DNA from: Spiroplasma_E sp902809815
Lineage (GTDB): Bacteria; Bacillota_I; Bacilli_A; Mycoplasmatales; VBWQ01
Reading direction: 5' to 3'
Length of the DNA: 64,000 nt
Assembly (NCBI RefSeq): GCF_964030925.1
Contig: NZ_OZ034992.1
Span: 620,001-684,000, forward strand
Part shown: one piece after another, positions 21,979 through 33,094 of the stretch
Layout of the letters: every line of letters begins with the position of its first letter
Numbering within the stretch: position 1 is the first letter of the stretch
The notes under the pieces: generated by a model
Told to the model about the DNA's origin: nothing
Databases searched by the model: none
What the model saw: the letters and a program-made list of their open reading frames with translations, nothing else
Translations under genes and position numbers: made by a program

Positions 21979-23098
21979 TTGGCCCTTAATTACTGGACCA
22001 TTTTTGATATAAAATTCTAAATTTTAATTTGTAAAATTGGTGGTTTTAGAAATTTAGAATGTATTCTTTCATAATTATAAAACATAACATATTGATTTAC
22101 ATCATTTATAGCTTCATTGATGGATAAATATTGATTTGATCCTTTAGGTAGTCATTCTTGAGATAAATGAGAAAATCAGTTTTCAGATAATACATTACCA
22201 CCAATATCATAAGGTTGTTTTTTGCTTAAAATTATTTGTTTATCCTCTGCTCATTTTGTGATATCCTGACAATAAAATTCGTTGGCGTTATCTGAATGTA
22301 AAATAACATTTTTTACTTGATTTCAAGAAAATTGTTTGTTGATTTTTTCAAGAGCAGGAAGAATTAAATCCTGATATGATTTATTAGGAGCAATATTATA
22401 ACTAACAACATTATTTGAATAAAAATCAATAATTACAAAAAGATATAATCATCCTTCTTTAGTATTTATTTGTTTAGTGTCCATTGATCAAATTTGATTT
22501 GAAGAGGTTGTACTTTTATAATCTTTGTTTACTTTATCCATTGTAGGTATTCACTTATTTGGATTTTTTTTGTTTTTAGGATAGTTATTTTTAGTTTGTT
22601 TTAATCCTTGAATATTGTGTTCTTTCATAATTTTTCGCATTTGTTTTATTGATAATTCTATATTTAAAATGATATTTTTTTCTTGTTTTAATCACTCTTT
22701 AAAAGCTGAAAAAATTCTTAAATATCCATAAATTCTGCCTTTTCTTGTAGAATGAAATTCGATTAAAAGTTGGCATATTTTTTGATATTTATGATTGCAT
22801 TTAATAATATGATTTTCTTCTTTTTTAATAGGTTTTTGTTTATTTTTTAAAAAGTAATATGTTGATCTGTTTAATTGAAGATATTGACATAGGTTTCTAA
22901 TTGAATATTGATTTTTACAATCATCAATAATTTTAATTTTTTCTTTGATATTTAATTTGTTAATTACTAATGCTATTTGTTTAATTTTATCCATTAATAA
23001 AAATCCTTTCAGGTTAAAATTAGTGTTAATTATATAACACAATTGTTTTTAGAATACATTCAGGTTTTTTAAATTAATGGTCTAGTAAAAAGGGCTAA
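21979..23098 (-). mobile_element. IS3-family element, copy 2 (complete, 1,120 bp)
   Basis: Same length and ends as copy 1, in minus orientation. Flanking GTGG direct repeats lie at 21975-21978 and 23099-23102. Confidence 0.9.
22017..22994 (-). CDS. IS3-family transposase (copy 2)
   Basis: A 325-residue DDE transposase that appears identical to copy 1, with the same HTH, DDE blocks, start (ATG after GAAAGG) and Trp-TGA codons. I see no disrupting change. Confidence 0.88.
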
Positions 23099-23227
23099 GT
23101 GGCAAGTGGCAAGTGGCCAGTAGGATTAGATAAGTTGGATAATATATTACAAGATGATAAAAGAGATGTTATTAAAGTTCGTGGTAAACGTAGTTATGAT
23201 AAGAATAAAAAGTTTGCTAAGAAGTAA
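23099..23227 (+). pseudogene. C-terminal fragment of an unidentified gene
   Basis: An open frame runs from the IS3 edge to TAA at 23225-23227 and gives a basic tail (GLDKLDNILQDDKRDVIKVR, then GKRSYDKNKKFAKK). Its position before the potC-like gene suggests a pot-operon member, but the residues do not let me name it. The 5' end begins with repeats of GTGGCAA and is lost. Confidence 0.4.
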
Positions 23228-23247
23228 AACGTGTATGTATTGCCGGT

Positions 23248-23355
23248 GCCAACCAAGAACCTTTGGTTTGGTTGGCGTGGGCGTTTACGCCCTTTGTCTC
23301 ACTTTTTTAAAGTGAGTGGGGTGTGGGTGCGTAGCACCCAAGGGGCAACGCCCCT
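23248..23355 (+). repeat. Array of five consecutive GC-rich hairpins
   Basis: Five perfect stems follow one another. GCCAACCAA (23248-23256) pairs with TTGGTTGGC (23268-23276). GGGCG (23279-23283) pairs with CGCCC (23288-23292). CTCACTTT (23298-23305) pairs with AAAGTGAG (23309-23316). TGGGTGC (23324-23330) pairs with GCACCCA (23334-23340). AGGGGC (23341-23346) pairs with GCCCCT (23350-23355). The stretch is conspicuously GC-rich in a very AT-rich sequence. No open frame covers it. Function unknown. Confidence 0.8.
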
Positions 23356-23432
23356 ATATACTTGATTATTATTTTTACTTTAAAAGCGATTGGTAGTTGA
23401 GCTACTGGTAAAAAAATAGGAGGTATTAATTA

Positions 23433-25571
23433 ATGAGATCTTTTTTAAAAAATAGTTATTTAGCTATTATCTTTTTATTATTTTATACTCCAATTTTAGT
23501 TTTAATGATATTCTCTTTTAATGGTGGCGATTCAGTTCGTAGTTGAAATTCTTGATCATTGCAACCTTATTACGATTTATTTCAACAAAGTGAACTTTGA
23601 GAATCGGTTAGTGTAACATTAATTGTTGCTTTTATTTCTACTTTTGTTGCTGTTATTATTGGTACGTTTGCTGCTTTGGGTTTAAGTAAAACAAAAAAAA
23701 TAACACGTAATATTACTTTAGGGATTACTAATATTCCTTTAGTTAATGCTGATATTGTTACTGCTGTTTCTTTAATGTTATTATTTATGGCATTTGGTTT
23801 TAGTTTTGGTCTTGGAACATTAATTTTCGCTCATATTTCTTTTAATATTCCTTATGTTATTATTACTGTTTTACCAAAAATTAGATCAATAAATATGTCA
23901 CAATTAGAAGCAAGTCAAGATTTAGGTGCGACACCTTGATATACGTTACGCAAAATTGTATTACCAACAATTAAACCAGCAATTATTGCTGGAGCAGCTA
24001 TTGCGTTTGCTATGAGTTTTGATGATTTTTTAATTTCTTATTTTACTGGCGGTAATACTTCTAACGTTTCAACTTTTATTTATTCTTTAAAACGAATTAA
24101 GCCTTATATTAATGCTTTTTCAACAATAATTATTTTATTAATTGCAGTACTTATTATTTCTTGAAATACTTATGTTCTTTGCAAAAAACAAATTAAACAA
24201 CGTAATGAAAAAATTGATAAAGGTATTTATAATGATAAAAAAATTATTAAAACTGAGAAGTTGTTAACTAAATATTATTTACAATTAAATGGTTTTAACT
24301 ATAAAAAGGTTAAGAGTAAAGGTAGAAAACGTAAATCATTATATAGTGATGGTAATTTTGAAATTGTAACTGAGCAAGATATTATTAAAATTCAGGATTA
24401 TATTAAAAATCACCCGAAACTTATTAATCAAATTTCTGAACTTGAAGCAAAACTTGAGATGGAATCAATTTGAATTGAACATATAAAGAATAAGATTAAA
24501 AAAAAGAAAGAGTTAAAAGAAGAACGCTCAAAATCAAGAAGAGAGAAATATCGTTTTTTACTATGACCGTGAAAATTAATTATGATTAGTATCATCTTAT
24601 TATCAAGTTTTATTAGTTTGGGTGCTTTCTACATTTATACTAATGTTTATGATTTATCAATTGCTAATTGAGGCGAATATATGAATCCCAATATTTTAAA
24701 AGAATTCGAAAATAAATATCAAGTTAAAATAAAATATTCAACTTTTGATGATAATGAATCATTGTATGCTAAATTGTATACTACTAGTTATGATGTAATG
24801 GTTCCTAGTGATTATATGGTGGCTAAATTAGCAAGTGAAGATAGACTTTTTCCAATTGCATCAAAAAATTCTGTAGGTGATATTGAGTATGATAGTAGAA
24901 TTGATTTTAATCCCAAAGAAGATATTAATCATGATTTATATGAATTAATGAATAATTATCGAGTTGAAAATAGTGATGGAATTTTAAATGAATTTGGTTT
25001 AAATAGTTATAGTATTCCTTATTTTTGAGGTGATGTTGTATTAGTAATTAATACTACTAATACAAATAATCTTAGTGATCTTGGTATTAAAGCTGATGGT
25101 TCAAATGTTCAATGAAGTGTTTTAACAGATGCTGCAAAATTAGGTAAACGTATCGTTTTAAATGATGATATGCATAACTTATTTATGACTGCGTTTACTG
25201 ATTTACACTATAAAAATAAATGAGGAGAAAATAACGGTTCAGGTCAATATAATCAAGTAGGAAATGAATTTAGTGATAATATTAATGCTCATAGTCCAAT
25301 TGAAATTAAAGATGCAAGTGACTGGTTAGAACCAGTTATCAAAAATAAAAATACAAAATTATTAAATGATGATATTGTTGATGAAATTAGTAATGAAAAT
25401 AAGTGGGATGTAGCAATGATGTATAACGGTGATTTATTATCTGCAATTGCTGATAATCCTGATTCTTATAATGGTAAGTACCTTGTTGTTAGACCATATA
25501 TGGGGACTAATGTTTGAAATGATGATATGGTAATTAGTAAAGATTCTCCTCAGGACATATTCCGTAATTAA
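23433..25571 (+). CDS. potCD: Spermidine/putrescine ABC transporter permease-binding protein fusion (PotC-PotD), 3' truncated
   Basis: Residues 1 to about 260 are a PotC-type permease with six helices and the ATPase-contact loop EASQDLGATPWYTLRKIVLP. A basic linker of about 110 residues and another helix near 385-405 follow. Then comes a PotD-like extracytoplasmic domain (ILKEFENKYQVKIKYSTFDDNESLYAKL, DVMVPSDYMVAKL, SYSIPYFWGDVVLV). PotC-PotD fusions are known in Mollicutes. The gene runs into an IS5-like copy at 25553 and ends in its terminal repeat (TAA 25569-25571), losing the C-terminal lobe of the binding protein. AGGAGG precedes the ATG by 10 bases. Polyamine uptake by this copy is unlikely. 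Confidence 0.82.
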
Positions 25572-26719
25572 ATTTAATTAATTGTCAATAAAATTGTTTT
25601 AAAACTATTTAGTGTTATTGAATATAGAAATAAATATTTTTTGAAAAAATAGTTTAAAAAATGAGTTTACATTTTAAACAAAAAATTGTTAATAATATTT
25701 TTATATTAACTCGATAAAAATTTAAATTTTAAAAAAATATTTTTAATATTTTTAATATTTTTTTTATTTTAATGGTTTTATTTTATTAAAAATTTCACAA
25801 AGTAAGTTAAATCTTAAGTACATAAGTCTAAATTTAGATTTTCTACATTTATTTACTAAAATTTTGAATCTTTTCAATCAAGCAAAGACATGTTCAACTT
25901 TAATTCTAATTTTAGATACAATCTTATTGTATTTTCTTTCTTGTTTAGTTAATTTTTTATTTTTAGTTCTTTTAATTGGTATTATTGTATTTTTATAAAT
26001 ATTTTGTATACCTTGATATCCTAAATCACCAATAATTATTGTTTTTTCTGAAAATTCAAGATTTGAATTTTTTAATATTTGAAAATCATGCACTTTACCA
26101 TTATCAGCAAAAATATCAACAATTTTTTTATTAAAAAAATCATATACAATTTGAAATTTTATAGAATACATTCAACTTTTACCAGAAAAATATTCTAACT
26201 GTAGTTTTTTTAGTTGGTCTTTCAATTTCAATCTCAGTTGAATCAATTAAATAAAATTGAAATTCATTTGAATTTTCTTGTTTTTTATCAATTTTTAATT
26301 TATATCTTTCTTTTAAAAATTGGTAATCTTTGTGGTTACTAAGTTTATTTTCTACTCAAGTAATATTTTGAAAACAACTTGATGGGCTCATTTTAGATTT
26401 AATACTCATTTGAAAAAAAAGTATAATATTCTTTTCAGTATAATAAAGTCATCATTAATCTTTCTTCTACTGAAAGTTTATTTTTTCGACCTTTATTTTT
26501 TTCTAATTTTTCTATTTCAATTAATTTTTCTAACATTTCATTAAAATGAAAATGTTTTATACCAAAATATCTGTAAAATTCTTCATTTTTTAATTTTTTT
26601 AAATTTTCAAAAATCATTTTTATCAACACTTTTCTAAATTTATTGTTAATAACAAAATTATAAAATAAATTTTAAAATTATTAATTGACTTTTAAAAAAT
26701 TTAATTACGGAATATGTCT
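25553..26719 (-). mobile_element. IS5-like element, copy 2 (1,167 bp, degenerate)
   Basis: Both terminal repeats are present. The flanks do not match each other (TCA at 25550-25552, GAA at 26720-26722). A 9-base duplication (TTTAATATT) lies near 25741-25760. The right GAA matches the flank of the fragment at 21602. Confidence 0.88.
25764..26617 (-). pseudogene. IS5-like transposase (copy 2), broken
   Basis: Compared with copy 1, there is an extra A/T in the run at about 26412-26420 that shifts orfA. The joining run (26205-26211) has seven A instead of eight, so a -1 slip no longer reaches orfB. One residue also differs (KHF for KRF in orfA). orfB itself is intact. Confidence 0.75.
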
Positions 26720-27283
26720 GAAGAAATAACATCTGAACATGTTGAAATTAAAAACTTTATTACTGCATCAGAAATTAAAAATGGTTCAGCAGAACTACAT
26801 GCTAAAGCTAACAGTAAATATACTGGAAAAGTAAATATTATAATTACAAAAGTTGATACTGAAGAAGAAAGATTAGAAAAAATTATTAAAAAAAATAAAG
26901 TTGCTAATGATAAAGAAAGATATGGTAAGGAATATGTTGAAGCATACAAGGAATATTTTGCATTTCTTCAAAAAACTAAGGAAGCAAAATTTAAAATAGA
27001 ACCTTGAGTTACAGATCAAGAACCGACAGATTCAAATAAAAAATTAATTTTTGATAAATTAGAAAATTATATAAGAAGTATTAGAACATCACACTATAAA
27101 CTAGGTTTAGTAGAACAACGTATTAACATTTATTTTACAAATGAAAAAATGTTAATTGATAATGAAAATAAAACATTAAAATTTGATAATCTTCAAATGG
27201 ATATGTATAAAACTGAAGATAGCAAATCAATATCAGGTTCTAATTACTACATAACAACAACTATTAAATACCAAGTAAAATAA
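26714..27283 (+). pseudogene. 3' part of the split surface-type protein gene
   Basis: The present ATG (26714) is supplied by the IS terminal repeat; native sequence starts at GAA 26720. The 189-residue frame begins with the second half of the repeat module (ASEIKNGSAELHAKANSKYTGKV), whose NSKYTGKV end is typical of Spiroplasma surface proteins. A charged region and a C-terminal domain with alternating strands follow. Two halves, 21389-21601 and 26723-27283, reconstruct a protein of about 258 residues with an N-terminal anchor. One Trp-TGA occurs. Confidence 0.7.
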
Positions 27284-27301
27284 ATTTAAAAATATACTAA
27301 A

Positions 27302-27329
27302 AATAACCAAATATTTGGTTATTTTTTAT
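27302..27329. terminator. Bidirectional terminator
   Basis: The palindrome AATAACCAAAT/ATTTGGTTATT (27302-27323) is followed by T6. It lies between the convergent surface-protein remnant and the OTU gene. Confidence 0.75.
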
Positions 27330-27369
27330 TAATATAACAAATGAATAAATACAAAAGTGATAGTACTAA

Positions 27370-28362
27370 TTAATTAGTATTTGTATTAGTACTTTCTTTT
27401 AATAATTGTTGATCTCCTGTTTTTGAACCATTAATTATTGGTTTAATAAATGATTCAAAAACAAGATTAGGATTTGTAAATAATTGTTCTTGATTATTTA
27501 ATTCAAAAATAGATTTTTCTAATATTTCATTTTTTTGATGTGCTGGTACTTTAATTATATCTTCAATAAAAATATCAATTATAGCATTTTGTGTTTCTTC
27601 ATTAATTTCTTTATCAGATAACTGATTTTTAAGTTTCAATCTAGCATTAATTAAAAAATCAGCACTTTCTTCTCTTGGAAATGAAATACTTTCTTGAAAA
27701 CTATTATTACTTGAATTAACTTCAAATGAAGGTGTTACTACTTTTGTAGTTTCTTCCTCATTCCTTTTTGTTGGTGTTTGATTAGTAACATTTGAAAAAT
27801 ATTGATAATGTCGAGCTTGATAGTATAACTTCACTTCATTATTATCATTATTAGCAATTACATTATCTGGTTCAAATCTTTCCCTATTTGCAATATCAAA
27901 ATCTTCATTAATTCTAATAATATCACAATTTAAAATATTACAAATTGCTTCAATTTCAACAGAACCTGTTATTTCACCATTTTTTCTCATTTGTTCTAAA
28001 GTTTTTCTTATTTGTGTATCTTCACTATTGTTAGGATATAATTCTTTATTTTTTTTATTAATTTCACTATCTAATAACATTGATCTAAAATTAGCTTTAT
28101 TATTTGGACGTTTTGTATCTAAATTTGTTTCAATATAATCACAAATACGATTACGAAAGACTTTAACTAATTTTTCATTTTCTTTATCAGCAAAATTAAA
28201 ATCAGCAAAATTAAAAATTCGTTCTCAACCGAATTCTATACCAAAAAGCGATTTATATCTTGTCTTAAATTGGTTTTTATTAGTTTTAACTTGTTCTAAA
28301 TATGAAACGATTACTGCTCATAATAAACAATTACCATCTCTTTGTACATCTTTAATTGCCAT
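27370..28362 (-). CDS. OTU-domain cysteine protease (putative deubiquitinase effector)
   Basis: A 330-residue protein. VQRDGNCLLWAV at residues 6-17 is the OTU catalytic block (Asp9 and Cys12). VFRNRICDYIETN and SVEIEAICNILNCDIIRI match the helix and strand between, and ARHYQYF supplies the catalytic His185. Residues about 205-330 are a polar C-terminal extension. OTU proteases cleave ubiquitin chains; bacterial ones act on host proteins (family knowledge). The ATG follows AAAGGAG by 11 bases; two TGA codons are Trp. There is no signal peptide, so export is unexplained. In Spiroplasma an OTU domain joined to ankyrin repeats occurs in the male-killing toxin Spaid; here an ankyrin gene lies 5 kb away. 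Confidence 0.8.
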
Positions 28363-28660
28363 GGTGATGTGTGCTCCTTTAAAAGAAAAACAGTTACTTT
28401 AAAAATAAAATAATAAACTGAAATTTTGAATAAATATATTGGGGTTTTAATCTTCGTTGCTTTGCAATTCATCGTAAATTGGTAATAAATATTACTACTT
28501 ATAATATAACAAAAAAACAAAAAAAATAATAGCAAATCATTATTAAAATATTATATATAAATATTTCATAATTTAATTTTATTTAATAAAAAATATATTA
28601 TAATACTTTCCTAACAAAATAAAATTAACCTATAAATAAAATATAAGGAGATTTTTAGAA
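28363..28660. other. Intergenic region between divergent genes
   Basis: About 300 AT-rich bases between the OTU gene and the plus-strand gene. It holds the two ribosome sites (AAAGGAG on minus, AAGGAG on plus near 28646). A short minus-strand open frame crosses it but has no ribosome site and overlaps the OTU start, so I do not call it. Confidence 0.45.
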
Positions 28661-28891
28661 ATGAAAATTCAGAAACTTAAAAAAATAAATTTAATAACAC
28701 TATCACTATTGATTTTAACTATTTTGGTTATATTTACATCTTTAACCCTAATAGATTTTTTTAACATAAAAAATGATATAAAATATATTCCTTCTTTTTA
28801 TAATCATTATCGAAAACAAGAAATAATAACAAAAGAAAATGGTTTTAATTTAATAAAAGAACATGGTTTAATTTATATGTTAACTAGGTGG

Positions 28892-29852
28892 TTGGCCCTT
28901 AATTACTGGACCATTTTTGATATAAAATTCTAAATTTTAATTTGTAAAATTGGTGGTTTTAGAAATTTAGAATGTATTCTTTCATAATTATAAAACATAA
29001 CATATTGATTTACATCATTTATAGCTTCATTGATGGATAAATATTGATTTGATCCTTTAGGTAGTCATTCTTGAGATAAATGAGAAAATCAGTTTTCAGA
29101 TAATACATTACCACCAATATCATAAGGTTGTTTTTTGCTTAAAATTATTTGTTTATCCTCTGCTTATTTTGTGATATCCTGACAATAAAATTCGTTGGCG
29201 TTATCTGAATGTAAAATAACATTTTTTACTTGATTTCAAGAAAATTGTTTGTTGATTTTTTCAAGAGCAGGAAGAATTAAATCCTGATATGATTTATTAG
29301 GAGCAATATTATAACTAACAACATTATTTGAATAAAAATCAATAATTACAAAAAGATATAATCATCCTTCTTTAGTATTTATTTGTTTAGTGTCCATTGA
29401 TCAAATTTGATTTGAAGAGGTTGTACTTTTATAATCTTTGTTTACTTTATCCATTGTAGGTATTCACTTATTTGGATTTTTTTTGTTTTTAGGATAGTTA
29501 TTTTTAGTTTGTTTTAATCCTTGAATATTGTGTTCTTTCATAATTTTTCGCATTTGTTTTATTGATAATTCTATATTTAAAATGATATTTTTTTCTTGTT
29601 TTAATCACTCTTTAAAAGCTGAAAAAATTCTTAAATATCCATAAATTCTGCCTTTTCTTGTAGAATGAAATTCGATTAAAAGTTGGCATATTTTTTGATA
29701 TTTATGATTGCATTTAATAATATGATTTTCTTCTTTTTTAATAGGTTTTTGTTTATTTTTTAAAAAGTAATATGTTGATCTGTTTAATTGAAGATATTGA
29801 CATAGGTTTCTAATTGAATATTGATTTTTACAATCATCAATAATTTTAATTT
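28892..29852 (-). mobile_element. IS3-family element, copy 3 (5'-truncated remnant)
   Basis: The sequence matches copies 2 and 4 from the TTGGCCC end up to about 29852, where it breaks off within the transposase N-terminus; the other terminal repeat is missing. GTGG lies at the intact edge. Confidence 0.88.
28930..29852 (-). pseudogene. IS3-family transposase (copy 3), dead
   Basis: The start is lost. In addition a Trp codon in KWAED (TGA in the other copies) has become TAA near 29166, a true stop under code 4. The remainder is nearly identical to the intact copies. Confidence 0.85.
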
Positions 29853-29994
29853 AAAAATAAAAAAAGTAGATAATAACTTTTGAGATGCTATTGAAAATTG
29901 TGAAATTATTAATAATTACTATGTTCATTAATTTTTTATTTATTATAAGTTAAACTAAGAAATTTAAAGACTATTGATTATATTTATTATTTAA

Positions 29995-30030
29995 TATAGT
30001 AAGCATAGATAAAATTATATGCTTACTATA
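29995..30030 (-). terminator. Long hairpin overlapping the dnaE stop
   Basis: TATAGTAAGCATA (29995-30007) pairs perfectly with TATGCTTACTATA (30018-30030) over a 10-base loop and includes the dnaE TAG. The following T-run on the minus strand is weak, so it may be a 3'-end stabiliser or a weak terminator. Confidence 0.55.
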
Positions 30031-33000
30031 AATTTTTAATTACTCTTGATAAAATTAACTGAATATTATCATTATAAATTTCTACCTTTCCTTCCATTAA
30101 AATTACTTTATTAACTTGTAAATATTCTTGGTATATTTGATATAACTTTTCAAAAACCGTTACTTCAATAACATTACTATCATTTTGCATTTCAAAAAAA
30201 GCCATTAATTTTTTATTTTTAGTTTTAATTACTCTAATATTATTGATAACTCCATATACTCTAACATGTTGATCAACATAATTATTAATATATGCTAAAT
30301 CAATAGCTTTATTATGAGGATCTAATTGCTCTTTTCATAGTAATTTAGGATTATATTTTAAATAAAGTCCTAATGCACGATGTTCATTAATACTATTATT
30401 ATTTCAATCATCTTCTCTTTGTAACATAATTGGTTTAGCAATTAAATTAAAATTTAATGATAATTCGCCACTAGTTTCATCTTTTACCTGCACCATATTG
30501 GCATATTCTAATGCAGCATCCAAGTTTAATAATAACATTGTTCGATTTGATTGAATATCATCTAAAGCACCAGCAGCAATTAAATGTTCAATGTTTTTAC
30601 GATTCAAACCAATAAATATTGCTCGAGCACAAAAGTTAAAAAAATCTTGAAAAAATCCATTATTAGTACGTTCTTTAATAAGATTACTACAACTACCTTG
30701 ACTCATTTGCTTAATTGCTTGTAAACTATAACGAATAGCTTTTTTAGCACCATCAATTAAAAAATCAATGTCAGAAAATTGAATTGATGGTGGTAAAACT
30801 TTAATTTGATATTTTTGACATTCATTCAAATATTGTAACATTTTTTGATCATTACCAATAACGCTACTTAATAACGACACCATAAATGCCAATGGATAAT
30901 TTGCTTTTAAATAAACTAAATAATAACTAATTAATGAATAAGCGACAGCATGAGATCGATTAAATCCATAACCAGCAAATTTTTCAATATCTTCTCATAT
31001 TTTCTTAACAACTCTTGGTGAATAACCTCTATTAACAGCACTTTTAATAAATGAGTTTGCTTGTTCTTTCATAACTGTAGTATCTTTTTTACTAATTGCA
31101 CGACGAATTAAATCAGCTTTTCCTAATGAATAACCAGCAACTTTCTGTAAAATTAATAATATTTGTTCTTGATAAATAATAATGCCATAAGTTGATGCTA
31201 AATAAGGTTTTAAATCTTCATGAATATACGTAACTTTTTGTTTTCCTAATTTACGATTAATATAATCTTGAATGTACTCTTGTGGTCCAGGACGAAATAA
31301 AGAAGAACTAGCAATAATATCTTCTAAGTTATCAACTTTCATTTTAATTAAAATTTGACGCATTCCTGAAGATTCCAATTGAAAAATACCGGTTGTATCA
31401 CCATTTTTAATAATGTTAAAACTTTTTTCATCATTTAAAGGAATTTGAGATAATTTTAAATTTAAAAAATAATGTTTGCTTACTTGTTGTAAAATATTTT
31501 GCAAAATAGTTAAATTACGTAATCCTAAAATATCCATTTTTATCAAACCAAGAGCTTCTAGGGTTTGCATTGGAAATTGTGTTTGATAAATACCTTGAAA
31601 TCCTAATTGTAATGGAATAGCAGTAACTAACGGTGCTCTTGTAATAACGATTCCTGCTGCATGAGTACTAGTTTGTCGTGGAAAACCAAGAATTTCTTTG
31701 GTTAAAGTAAACAATAAAGGATACTTATTTGCATATCATGCTAATTTTGGTGATTGTTTAATAGCCATATCTATTTCAAAATTATATTGAATTGGTATTA
31801 ATTTTGTCATTTCATTAATATCTTCAATATTAACTTGAAAAACTCTTCCCAAATCACGAATTGCCATTTTACTAGCAATTGTTTGAAAAATAACAATATA
31901 TGCAACATGTTCTTTGCCATATTTTTGATGAATATAATTAATAACTTCATCTCTTCTTGTATCTTCAAAATCGATATCAATGTCTGGTAATGATATTCGT
32001 TCTGGATTTAAAAATCTTTCAAAAATTAAATTATAAGCAATAGGATCAACACCAGTAATTCCTAAAACATATGCTACTAAACTACCAGCAACACTTCCTC
32101 TACCTGGTCCAACCATTATATTCTTGCTTTTTGCAAATTTAACATAATCATTAACAATTAAAAAATAATCAGCAAAACCCATTTCATTAATTACTTGTAA
32201 TTCATATAAAACTCTTTTAACGTATGTTTCAGGAATTTCACGACTTTGAAAATGCGCTTCTAATCCCTGCTTACATAATTCTTGCAAATATAAATTACTA
32301 GTAAGATTATTAGGACAAGTAAATTTTGGTAAACTTAATTCTGCACTATTTGGCTTATTTTTAGGAAATTTTAAATTACATAATCAAATAACCTTTTCAA
32401 TATTTTCAATAATTTCATTTGGATAATGTTGCATTAAATCTTGTTTAGTTTTATATAAAAACTCATTACTTTTTGATAAATCTTCTGATTTTAATGTTTT
32501 TTGTTCTTTAATAGCTTGTAAAATTTGATAAGTACGATGTTGTTTTTCATCTAAATATAAAACCAAATCAATTGGAATAATATTAGATGTAATCGATTTT
32601 AATAAAGTAATATTATCCATATCACTAGGTACTAAACCAAAATAAACTAATTCATGACCTGTTGAATTTAAAATATCATAATTATTTTTAATATATCTAA
32701 TATTTTTATTATTAGCATGAATAATAACTAAAACTTCACGTGTTTGATTAAGATATTTTTTTACATCATTAGTAGTAACAATATTATTATTAGTACTAAT
32801 AATAGTAGAAAGCTCTATTAATCTTTGATAACCAGCATATGAAGTTGCCATAATAGTTAATTCAACTTTATCAGTAGCACTTTCTCAAACGCAATTTAAA
32901 CCAATTAATGGTTTAATATCATTCTCTATACATAAATTACAAAATTCATAAGCACCATACATTATATTTTTATCTACTAAAGATAGAACTTTTAAATTAT

Positions 33001-33094
33001 TTTTTTTAGCAAATTCAATATAATCACTTATTTTAATAGTTGATGAAAGAAATGAATAATTAGAACGAACATTTAAATTAACTATATATTTCAT
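30026..33094 (-). CDS. dnaE: DNA polymerase III subunit alpha (DnaE)
   Basis: A 1,022-residue replicative polymerase, one frame across all TGA Trp codons. The N-terminal PHP domain (residues 1 to about 250) begins NLNVRSNYSFLSSTIKISDYI. The palm has VGPGRGSVAGSLVAY and the catalytic PDIDIDFEDTRRDEV. HAAGIVI, GIFQLESSGMRQIL, LFRPGPQEYI and GYGFNRSHAVAYS are fingers and tail signatures. A C-terminal OB fold (HVRVYGVINNIRVIKTKNKKLMAFFE) is present. The PHP motif normally reading HVHSEYS lacks both His, so the nuclease-like site is degenerate. I start at ATG 33094 with AGGGGAT 4 bases upstream rather than at 33148. Mollicutes usually have PolC as well; it is not in this window. Confidence 0.94.

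Larger units (their letters stand above)
21602..26719. mobile_element. Composite-transposon-like structure with inverted IS5-like ends
   Basis: The left boundary is the 5' end of an IS5-like copy in plus orientation (21602). The right boundary is the 5' end of an IS5-like copy in minus orientation (26719). The outer flanks are GAA (21599-21601) and GAA (26720-26722), and joining them restores a gene. Between them lie an IS3 copy, an unidentified gene tail, a hairpin array and a truncated potC-potD gene. The layout fits a composite transposon with outward 5' ends; an IS-mediated rearrangement is the alternative. Confidence 0.6.
28661..29931 (+). pseudogene. Membrane-anchored unknown protein, split by a truncated IS3 copy
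   Basis: The 5' part encodes a basic start, a strong hydrophobic helix (residues about 10-32) and about 45 further residues, ending at the GTGG next to the IS3 copy (28888-28891). After the IS remnant a short frame (DNNFWDAIENCEIINNYYVH, TAA 29929-29931) probably is the original C-terminus. AAGGAG lies 11 bases before the ATG. Family not recognised. Confidence 0.6.

Noticed and set aside
23099..23227. C-terminus of PotA or PotB
   Set aside because: Position suggests it but the 42 residues show no motif of either; not named.
23248..23355. CRISPR array or tRNA cluster
   Set aside because: The five stems differ in sequence, there are no spacers of constant length, and no cloverleaf or CCA end can be formed.
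26701..26949. Minus-strand open frame opposite the surface-protein remnant
   Set aside because: Shadow frame; the plus frame has the repeat module and Trp-TGA usage.
28311..28535. Minus-strand frame upstream of the OTU gene resembling a signal peptide
   Set aside because: No ribosome site, overlaps the OTU start in another frame, composition unremarkable; possibly a remnant but not supported.
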